64,000 bases of DNA from positions 109,261,087 to 109,325,086 of the forward strand of contig NC_080423.1 in assembly GCF_029873635.1 (NCBI RefSeq). The letters are read 5' to 3'. This stretch comes from Malania oleifera. Lineage: Eukaryota; Streptophyta; Magnoliopsida; Santalales; Ximeniaceae. Shown piece after piece: positions 25,701-36,880 of the stretch (its first letter is position 1; every line of letters starts with the position of its first letter). Under the pieces are notes generated by a model, which was not told the origin of the DNA, made no database searches, and worked only from the letters and a program-made list of their open reading frames with translations. Position numbers and translations under genes: made by a program.

Positions 25701-28700
25701 TCTTCTTAAAGCAAATATTCATTATACTAAAATCATATCACATAGCGAAATCTAAGATCATCTCCCCAGACTCATTTTTGTCTCCATATCCATGTCCTCT
25801 ATTTATCCTCTCATAATTTTTATTATCTCTTCCAACGTGTCCGTTCAGATCTCCTCCTATAAATATTTTCTCAGTCCTTGGTATGCCTTGTATAATACTA
25901 TCCATATCTTCCCAAAATTGTTTCTTAAGATTTTTTTGCTAAGCCGACATGAGGAGCATAAGCACTAATGATATTTAGTATCTCTTGTCCTAATACCATC
26001 TTGATTTTTATAATTCTATCTCCTACTCTAGTTACATCCACAACGCTATCTTTTAAGTTTTTGTCTATAATAATGCCTACTCCATTCTTATGTTTTTCTT
26101 TTCCAGTGTACCAAAGTTTAAATCCTGATTTATCAATTTCTCTAGTTTTCTCCCCCACCCACTTAGTTTCTGTATAGTAATTCTTCTTCTGATCATTATA
26201 TCCACAATTTCCATGCTTTTATCCGTAAGTGTCCTTATATTCCAAGCTGCTAATCTAATCTTAGTTTCCTGAACTAATGTTTTTACCTGCCCATGTCTAG
26301 AATGATGTAGGAACCCTCACATATTTGACACCGTCCATATTGAAGGAGCAGTCAAGATGGGAAAAATGAAGTATACAGGGACTGAGCAAAGCTCCTCAAA
26401 GAAATGGATTGGGAAAAAGGAGGGTGAGATCTAGATGGCTAGATGATACAAAGTCGCCCTCATCAGGAGGGAGGTGCTAGATGGTTGAATAAGAATAATG
26501 TGTATGAGCTAGTGGTCAATAATATAGCACAGCAAGGTGCACGGCCGCACTTGATATCCTCCAGTTTTTCACCAACTATAGGACTACAGAATTTTCAGAT
26601 GCTAGAAAGAAGAAGAAGGAGAATTGAGATCCAACCAATTCCGATGACTTATGCGGAGTTGTTTCCACAATTGTTGGAAAAACAATTAGTTAAACCTGTT
26701 CCGGGAGTGCCAGTGCATCCTCCATTCCCTAAATGGATCAATATACTCTCATAAAAGACTAACCATTCTTCCCTTTTCTTTGTCAGATAACAAGGCCCCA
26801 ATTTTTACTTACCTTGGCTCCTTCCCAGTTCCTAGGTTAATCGTTAAAATAGGATCCTCACTAGAAATTGATTTTTTTTTTCCCTCAAGCTCTATCATTC
26901 TCAATATTTCAGGAGGTAAATCCACCTCCTCCTCATCTACCTCTGCCTTATTGATTATATTCTCAAAGTTAACCTCCTCCTTAGAGCTCTCTATACTAGT
27001 AAGGACATCTCCTGTTTTTTTGCACAAAATCCAAGCAAAAACAGACAATTTTATACAATGAGATGTGACTGAAAAATGCATGTTTTATTCCATTTAAATT
27101 TTAAAATGATTTAAAACAAAAAGAAATGAGGAATCATTCCCCTTCATAAAAAAATTTCAAATTACATTGAGTCTGCCATCATTGGATACTCGAACTCCTA
27201 CCAATTCTTCAATTCTGTATCCACAGCAACAGGATACACCCAACCTTCTGAAATTCCCTCTGCATTTAACTGATCGACCATGGAAATGATCAACTGTTTA
27301 AAATCTTGATTAAGCCGCTTGATTAAGCCGCTTTGAGAATCTTGGTTCTGACTCGTTATCTGGCCTTAGCATTCCCCCACTCCGGAATGTTTTGGATAAT
27401 GCAAGAAATTTCGTTTCTTTAGAACAAATTTCCTGCCCCAAAAGGCGTGCCATCCTCTTCCTCCTTTCTTCTGCATTTTTCCTGCTCTCTGCATATGTAG
27501 GGACATATCCTAGCCCCTCCTGTGCTTTCGGCAATTGTATAGGTGCTGAAACCCCTTGCAATTCCCTGCCTAGACCTTGTCCCAACTTATATCTTCCCCA
27601 AATCATTTCCTTCGCTACCATTTCTACTGCGGTTGAAATATGTGGTCGAGGAATTGAAGAACCTTCAGCTATGTATGTCACACTTACCACCTTGAAGGAC
27701 TGAATAGAATCCTCAAGTGCTTCCTTAGCAGCTTCTGCATAAGGAGTTGAGGAGGGCTTTGTCACCGTTAGATCCGTTTCCCAAAATACACATTAACTTC
27801 CCTTCTACCACGAACTTCACTTTTTGGTGAAGTGACGACAACACTGCCCCTGCCATATGTATCCATGGTCTGCCTAACAAGCAATTGTATGAAGGTGAAA
27901 TAGCCATAACCTGAAGTGTTACATTGAAAATTGTGTGTCCAATCTGAATTGGTAACTCAATAATTTCCACTGACTCCCTGCGTGTCCCAACAAAGGCTCT
28001 GATTATCAGGTCACTTTGTTGCATATATGAGATATCAACCAGCAGCTTCTGCAGTGTAGTCATCGGCATCACATTTAGAGATGAACCATTATCAATTAGC
28101 ACTCTTGCAACTATATGATCCTTACACCTGGTAGAAATTTGAAGTGCTTTGATATGTTCCTGTCCCTCTGGCAGAATTTCTTCACTAGTGAAGGTCACAA
28201 AATTAGCTGCTGTGAGACCTCCAATGATATGATCGAAATTTTCCACACTAATATCATGTGGGACATGCCTGGTTAATAACCTTCATGAGCACTTCCCTGT
28301 GTGCCTCTGAGCTAAGAAGCAAAGAGAGTACATAGATGCAGGCAGGAAGTTTACTAAGTTGCTCAACTACGCTGTATTTGCTTTGTTTTATAATCCTCAA
28401 GAACTCAATGGCATCCTTGGGGGAAACCGAATTTTTTATATTCCTTCCTAATTCTACCTCTGTTGGCTGCTTACTCCTCTGAATTTCCTCCTTTTTTTTT
28501 CATTTTTTCTCCTTAAGGAAAACCCTCTAAATGCTCTGGAGTATAGATCCTACCACTCCGAGTGATTCCACTTATGCCAACATTATTGCTGACCTCTCCT
28601 TTGTCCTTTCCATTCTCCCCCACTAACCAAGCAATTATATCTCTAGGGTGCCACTCTACTGTTTGAATATGGAAAAGGACCTAGAACTGATATGTGGAAC

Positions 28701-31700
28701 TGATATGGTCAGCTTAGCAGGTCCCCTGCACGCTTCCTCTACAATTGAAGTACCTCTTTGAGTACCTGTTAGAACAAGAGGCTTATGGGTGTATAACAGG
28801 TGTGTTGCCTTGTAACCCTTCTTTTCCAGAGTACATACTGCCACGCCTTCCTCCTCTGCATAGAATTCTACTAGATTGGAGTCTATTAAGCTCTGAAGGA
28901 ACCGGAAAAAAGTCTTGTATTCTTGGATGGAAAAACCCTCTTCCCTTTGACAATTGCATGCTGTTCCTGTAGCGCAGAATGCCTCCTTTTCTAGTACTAC
29001 AGCTTGGTACAATTCCATGTAGATCACATTGAATGGAGTTTGAATTTGATCTATCGCCTCCCTTTCGATTCTACCATCTTCCTCCCCAATGGCACCTACT
29101 GCATTCCCACCATGATTGGGTAGTGGGTTTCCATGTACGTTGGGCTTTTTCGTGTCGAACTTCAGCCAACCCGCATCTCTTAAAGTCCGCACCTTGTATT
29201 TAAAAGACCAACATTTGTCTATTGAGTGTCCAAGGGCGTTAGCATGATATTCACATCGTGACTCTGGCTCGTACCATTTAGGGAATGGAGGATGCACTAA
29301 CACTCCCGGAACAGGTGCAACTAATTGTTTTTTCCACCAATTGTGGAAACAACTCCGTGTAAGTCATTGGAATTGGTTGGATCTCAATTCTCCTTGTTCT
29401 TCTTTCTGGCATCTAAAAATTCTGTTGTCCTTTAGTTGGTGAAGGACTGGAGGATATCAAGTGTGGCTGTGCACCTTGGTGTGCTATATTATTGACTGCT
29501 GGATCATACACGTGATTCTTATTCAACCATCTAGCACCTCCTTCCTAATGAGGGCGACTTTGTATCATCTGGGTCTCACCCTCCTCCTTTTTTCCAATCC
29601 ATTTCTTTGAGGAGCTTTGCTCGGTCCCTGTATACTTCATTTTTCTCATCTTGACTGCTCCTTCAATCCGTTCGATAATTCAACGTTTAATTCAGCCTCA
29701 ACTTGAAGTGCTTTTCCTTTTCTTCTTAGAGCTATCATTTTTTCCTCAGCTTGTAGGCACTTTTCTCTTTTCTGTTTGACACTCCCCGCTCCCTTATTTT
29801 CACTTGCCGAACATTCAACTCAACCCCTATAGCCCTTTCTTTAGCAGAATGAAGCTCTTCTTGCAACTTTGCTTTTTCCTATATCCATCTAGCCTTTTGA
29901 GTTTCCTTTTTTCTGGGATTTTGTAACTATTGACGACTCTTCCTGAAAAGCAGTAATCCTTTGAAACTTTGCAATCTGAGGATTGATTTTGCTGATACGC
30001 CAACTGTCATAGCCTCCTTGAACCTCAGTAACTCGGCTGCTTGAATCTATCAAATACACACACCTCCATGCCAACATAAATCTTCCAATTCGTTTTTGAG
30101 CTCCCTTTTGATCATAAGCAAACTCTGACCCTGTCAAACCATAAGTCATGGGTATAAACTGAAACCCTCGCTGCATGGCAAATGGCTTGCAAACCAAACA
30201 TAAAGCAATGGAATGCAGCATTTCAATCTTCCTCACCCCTTTGTCCTGCAAGCATTGAGAGATCGAAATGTCTTTGTCAAGATATCCGGTACTGGGTTGA
30301 CTCCATTCTGAACTTGGACGATGAAAGAAACTGTAGCTTGGTCAATAACTCCCAATTCCTTAGGAAAGATAATCAAACCATAGATAGCAAAAGCTAATAT
30401 GTGTAAGTGAACTTCTTCCCTTTCCTCCCCTTCTATTAGGGTCTTTAGATGCTCCTAGGTGATTTTTCTATCTTCTTTCCCAACTTTCCGACTTGCCTGT
30501 TGAACCTTGACCGCTGTTGCTTTGCACAACTCCTTTATGAAAGACACCTTGGGATTATGTAAGTATATCCAATAAGGTGTTTGCAACTTCATTAAGTGCA
30601 GCAGCGATGTATACTCCTCCATAGTTGGGGCCATGTATACCCCCCCCTAAGTGAAAGAGCAATAAGAGGGATTCCCAAATTCTACTAGTACATTCATCAG
30701 TTCTAAATTCACTGGTATATGCAACAAGAATCCGATATGATCGTTCACCGAGAAAACCTTAGACGTCGCTCTGGTGTCCACCCTGCCCAAATGTTTCTTA
30801 ACTTCTTTAAAGAATTTGATCGGCTATCCATCTTGATTCACGCCGGTAGCACCACCCTAGCATCTCTGCTCAGACTATCTCCCCAACGACTTTGTTGACT
30901 TTTAGAGTATAATTGTACAGTAGATTCCTCTTCCTTGTATACTGTAGAACCCTCCATGGAATAAATCGGGCTTTTCCAAAATCTTGGCGAAGTAGTATAT
31001 ATGCCTAAAGTGGATGCAACATGTAAGACACTACACAAAAGAAATTGAATTAGATCCAATGTAGAAGTGATGAATTTTCTATCCCAACCCTTGGTAGATT
31101 TATCTCCTACAAGGTTTCACCAAGGCTCTATCCTAAGGGAGGAAATTAGAGTTAAAATATGTGTGGTTCAAGCTCTATTCCTTATCAAAAATAGATTCCC
31201 AGCATTCCCCTATCCTTACCCAGTGGGTTTGGACAAAGTTCACACTAAGAAGAGTGGTTCGCGCGCCCCCAAAGACATTATCTCATGAGAGCTAATAGTA
31301 CTTACTACACTCCTATCTATTCCTAAAAGGTAAAATCCGGGTAGGAGGCTCTTGAAAATGTGTGCTCATATATTTCTTTTAAAGTCTATCCCCATAACAC
31401 CCACACATCATTAAACCCTGCACATGATCATTCATTTATTCCAAACATACAAGAATTAATCATATAAGAATTATCTACAAGAAAAATATTCACAAAAAAA
31501 CACAACAGTTCTTATTTACAGGCAAAACATCATGGAACAAACAAAATACCATTAAATTTATATTCAGGATAATTCATAATTGACTAATGACTCGACTCTC
31601 ATATAATCCCTAGCGGAGTCGCCAATGCTGTCGTGACGTCCCGTGAGCGAGGGCCTCGGGGAGGGGAGGGAATAAAATATGATGATATTGAAAAATTTGG

Positions 31701-32495
31701 ATTTGGAGTCACCACTAACCTATTTTTTCCTTAGTATGGTTAGAACATCTAATTACTACTCATTTGATTGGTCACTAGACTCAACCTAGGTCAAGGAACT
31801 AGTAATCTCGGTTTGCTTTTACTAGAGTTGGGATCGGGAGTACAGTTATGCAAGGGGAAGGTATTCGCACTCCCTACACACCCTTTCTACGAACGATACC
31901 TAATTAATTGTGAATTATCCCCAAACTGAATTTAATAACCTCTAATGAACTCCAAAAAAAATAACTGAATAAATAATAAATATATGAACAAAATTACTAG
32001 GAAATTAAAAATCTTAGTGTGATTTAGGAATGTCTAATAAGACCTCCAAATGAGGGGATCTTATTAGATAAACTCCCCTCAGAGCTAATACAAGTGAGGT
32101 GTAAAATACCTCATTGCCCTTTTTAAAAATCATAGGGACACACATAGGTAAAAACAAGGAAAAATTGGCAAATTAGAAGCAAAAGAACCTTTAAAAACAT
32201 CCCCATATTTTTCCAAAATTTTATAGAAATTTTTTGAAATTTTCCAATATTTTTCTAAGATTTTCTGGGTTTTATAAAGACTCTTCCCTATTTTTTTTTT
32301 TGAATTTTTATTTTTCCATTTTAAAAAAATTTTGAGTCAAAAGAATTCAAATATATTTTTTTTATAAACTTTTTTTTAATATTTTTTTATATAACAAATA
32401 ATCACACACACACACACACACACTCACACACACACATATTGCTAAATATATTTCACACCAAATATATCATAAATACATATGTCAACACACACATG

Positions 32496-32543
<48 letters not shown>

Positions 32544-33384
32544 CCAGTAGTATATGTATATATATATGGAACACACACCAAATACATAATACAACAACAA
32601 AACTAAGCCTTAAGCCCCACTAGGTGGGATCGGATATATAAATCATTTTCTGCCAATTTATGTGATCATGGACCATTTCTTTTGATAGATTTAGGGATAT
32701 TAAATTCTTATTTACTATCTTCTCTCAAGTTATTTTAGATCTACTCCTACCTCTTCTACTGCCCCCTACAGTAACTAACTCACTCTTCCTCACTAGTGTA
32801 CTATGTGACCTACGTTACAAGTGTCCCTATCATTTGAGTCGTCCCTCCCTTATCTTATCTTCTATAGGAGCTACACCTAACTTACCACGAAGATGTTCAT
32901 TCCTTAATTTATCTTTCAATGTTATACCACTCATCAATCTAAGCATTTTCATCTCGACAATTTTTACTTTTTGGATATTATGTTTCTTTGTCACTCAACA
33001 TTCCGATCTATGTAGCTTAGCTGGTCTTATAGCAGTTCTATAAAACTTCCATTTCAATTTTAAGGGTATTTTATGATCACAGAGCACACTTATATATACT
33101 CACCAATACAAACACGCTTATAAAAAATATATATATATATATCTATTATTATTATTATTAAACCCTACATAGATTTATGATACACATATGGGTATATATA
33201 TATAAATGAATGGAGCATATTCTTACCAGACCCCACCAAATTGAAAATTCACTCCCCACAATTATTAAGAAAAAATTTCTTTTCTCCCTTTTACCTTTCT
33301 TTCTTTCTATCCCTTCTTGTCTTTTTGCTCTCTCTCTCTCTGCGTATCCTCTCTCCCTCTCATCTCTCTTTGATCTGTTCTACT

Positions 33385-33422
<38 letters not shown>

Positions 33423-36400
33423 CTTCTTTTCCTTCTCTTTTCTTCTATTTTCTTTCTTCTCTCTCATGGATCCGATGATCTTATTTTGTTGTAGGTTTGA
33501 AACCGAAAGTAGGCACGGAGGCTTTCGACCCTTCGGCCAACCCAAATAAGTACCCCTTCCCTTCTCATTTTTGCTTTTATATTTCTGGGTTTCTTGGGAA
33601 TTTTCTCGGGATTCTCTTGGGAGCCAAATAGGCTCCCTAGGGTTAACTGGGGTTATTCTTAACTCGAGGGTTAGGTTAACGGTCCAGGAATCAATGGACC
33701 CAGGTCTAGGTGGACTTGGATCCGAAGGAGTTTTGGTCAATTGGTTGGGTCTTGACCCACGGGTCGGGTCAACCGGGGTTCAATAGATCGGGTTAGTGGA
33801 CCTGGTCTAACAGGTCGGATCCATCTCCCAATTTCTGAGCATAATTTTTTATTTTTTATTTTTTATTTTTTCTATTGTTTGAATGGATTGAAATGAAATG
33901 AAAATGAAATAACCAAATACATAAGAATAAAACCCAAAAACCTACTTGCTGTCTTCCACTCCTTCAGTTTTGAAGCTGGGTGTTGTGAAGCTTTATGATT
34001 TCTTCCACGGTATGCTTTCTCTACGTGTGGTGCTCTTGTGTACTCCCCTTTCATGTTGATTCCTGATTGTATGATCTTCTTGCCTCTGTCTGCACCTCTG
34101 ATTGCTTCTAGATCTTGTCTGGTTGACTGCTTATAAATTGTTCTTACTTACTACTGCCCCCCCTTTCTTCTTCAGAAAGCCTCCATTTATAGGCTTGAGG
34201 AGCATTGTGTGTGGCATTTTAAAATACAACTAAATTCACCAGCCAATGTTGTCAATTAATCCACCGGCCTGTTCAGTATTGCAAACAGCCAATCCACCGT
34301 CCTATTCATTATTGCAGCCAACCAATCCACTGGCCTATTCTATGATTAACAAACAGCCAACTAATTTCTCTTTTTTTGTGCAGGTGCCAGCATAGATTTG
34401 GAGAATCTGGACTCCTTTTTAATATACATACATATATATATATATATGTATATATTATTTTTGTGTTTTTCTGAAGGTTTTTTTTTTCTATGCTTATTTA
34501 TTTATTTATTGTATTTTCTCTGCTGTCAATGTGTACATAGTACAATAATAAAAATAAAGATGCCCTTTTCTTGTTATATTTGGCCTCGGACAAAATGGGG
34601 TGTCAACAAACAGTTTTGTCACTCTTTGCTTGTTGAAGTAGTTTTATTTTTCATTTTTAATGTTTCAAATAATTACTAAAATGGCACATTGTTTTCCAAT
34701 TTTCCAAATTTATAAAGAAAAGTTGGAAAACATCTTTTCATTATTTTTCTAGATCTCTAACTCTTACTTTGCAAATGGGAGCATGAAATTTGGATCTTGG
34801 ACTTTAATTTGTGTGGATTATGTATAGAGTTTCTTTTAAACACTAATCCAAATTCAAGCCCTAAAATCCATGATTCTAAGTATACCTTATATAAATTTTG
34901 GAAAATTAGAAAACAAATTGTCATTTTGGTAATTATTTTGAATTCTAGAAATAAAAAATAAATTTTTTTTTTTGCACATTTAATCAAAAAATTATTTTTT
35001 ACCTTTTTGATACTAATTTTGAAAAATTAAAAAATAAGTTAAAATTTTTATAATTCATTGGAAAACTATAAGTTGGAAAACAAAAAATGTTTTCCACAAC
35101 TAAATGGGCCTTAGCATTCCTCTCACTGACCACAGGTTATATATTTTACGGACTGGAGGTTGAACCATACTAGCATGCTTATGGAATGCTTATCTTATAA
35201 GTTGTAACTAAACATTTAAACATATCATGAAAATTTATACTCTTCAATTTCTGAGTCGTTGAGCATGAAATCAACTAAGAGCATTACTTTGATGAACCTG
35301 AGTTATGAGAAATAATGTGCCATGCGGGGAAAGTATTTCTCAACTTAGTTCATATAACAATTTCTTATGATGAAACTTGTATTATGAAGTTAAAACTTGT
35401 TTAGATGAATAGATGGTAAAAAGTTTAAGATTTTAAACATCCTTTTAAATTTGTGTTTATTGATGACAGGAGTAATGTTACTTTTGTTTTTCTTTTTTCT
35501 CAGAAAAAACTTGATGAAACTGTTGAATGCCAATTGCATTATCCAAGTTTTGAGGTATGCTTTGCTTGGCTATATTTGATTTGAATTATTTTTAGTTATA
35601 TTGTGTTTGGCATTCTGCCTTCTCAGTTTAGACTGCATAATGGATAAAAAAACCAAAATATCTTTTTTATATGTTGACTGTATGATTCTGCTGTGGCTAT
35701 TCTGAAGTTAATGAAAATGTCACTTGGACTGTTCATTGTCTTGAAGTGATTGATTAGTTATAGAGCATGCAATGGATGTGGATTTTCCTTTCAAAATTGA
35801 AGTTGGTTAGGACTAGTTGGGATTCAAGGAACATTAAAGCATCCAAACACATTTGCCACTTATTTTATGTCATTCAATGGTGTCAACATTTTCTTGTCAA
35901 TAAGATCTCAGGAAAAAGTTTACACTTAGGGCATATTAAAACTTGCCACCTGCTATATAAGTATTACTGCTTACATCGTTGTTGACTTTGAACATACTGA
36001 TCCTTGAGTATGCAATATGGGTGTTATGCTGATTCCACAGTGGACAGCATTCTTTGACTTGAACATAGAGGATGACTTTTGATTAGGGGTGTATTCAGCG
36101 TTGATTTTGAGTTACAACATTGAGATACTTGAACTTGACTTAGAAATTTTAAGCTGAAAATTTGACTCGATCTCAGTGTTTAGTCCTGCAAAGGAAAAAT
36201 CACATTTTTCTCGCTCACTTTGTACAACAACTACAACAATAACAAGCCTCAAGTCCACTAAGTGAGTTAGGCGATATGAATCCTTTTTTCCGCCAATTCA
36301 GTCGATCAAGAGTATTTTCTTTGACTAACTTAAGGGCTGTTAAATCCTTCCTCACAACTTCAATCTAAGTTATTTTTGGTTTTCTCCGCCCTCTTCTAGT

Positions 36401-36824
36401 TCGATTAGCAATAATTAGCTCGTTCCTCAGTCTCACTCACTTTGTATTTACATGAATAAGACCAAACATTTCAAATCCATTTTAATGTTGCATAATTTTA
36501 TAATTGCTTGTGTATTTTGTTCAATTTGTTTGATTTCAACTAGTATATATCTTATTCCTTGAACAAATAGAGAATTATCAACTAGTGATCTTAAATATCA
36601 AGTTGTCTGCCTTCCATTGGACATTTGTGCTACCTTTTCAAAAGAATTTAAGTGATTGCAATCATAAGATCAGCATGTCCTTTATGAAACTGCAAATTTT
36701 GCCCCCCATTTTATGTGTAATGTGTTTTCAGAGGAGTCTGCCATGTAACTTATATTTCATTTTCTTAATAAAAGAATAGACTATTAGACTGTCAGTCTTG
36801 AAAGTATTCCTGATATTTGCCTGT

Positions 36825-36880
<56 letters not shown>

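Larger units (their letters stand above)
19549..33246. repeat. Large inverted repeat in SAE1 intron 5
   Basis: The left arm (19549 to about 26740, interrupted by the 2.9-kb LINE) is matched in reverse by the right arm (33246 down to about 29280). Corresponding pairs can be read directly, for example 'aagaatatgctcca' at 19566 against 'tggagcatattctt' at 33211; 20290-20335 against 32020-32080; and 20341-20780 against 31265-30850. The segment between the arms (about 26741-29280) belongs only to the right copy and would form the loop. Both arms lie in one transcribed intron. Confidence 0.85.
26741..34608 (-). mobile_element. Ogre/Tat-like gypsy element, right partial copy (minus)
   Basis: A partial fossil read from 34608 leftwards. 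The 5' LTR (34608-31626) starts TGTTGACACCCC and ends ..GACAGCA. A primer site, TGGCGACTCCGCTAGGGA (31607-31624), complementary to tRNA-Arg as in Ogre elements, follows at once. Next come an ORF1 region (about 30850-29700), the end of gag (29300-28660; [29 protein letters not shown]) and the aspartic protease (28250-27770; [30 protein letters not shown]). A G-patch follows (27627-27496), then the spacer before reverse transcriptase (27080-26745; [15 protein letters not shown]). Reverse transcriptase, integrase and the 3' LTR are absent. Several breaks; inactive. Confidence 0.85.
18410..35503 (+). other. 17.1-kb SAE1 intron 5 packed with transposons
   Basis: It lies between the exon ending ..YIYSR and the exon starting [10 protein letters not shown]. 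It begins GTAATTATG and ends TTTTTTCTCAG. In order it holds a DNA-transposon-like fragment, a glucan phosphorylase pseudogene, two opposed partial Ogre-like elements with RTE LINE insertions, and a MITE-like end. The other SAE1 introns are 135-1,947 bp, so nearly all the extra length comes from insertion. Confidence 0.95.

Noticed and set aside
23459-26177. Plus-strand frames across the LINE (for example 24771-25361)
   Set aside because: They are antisense to the RTE reverse transcriptase, which has clear motifs on the minus strand.
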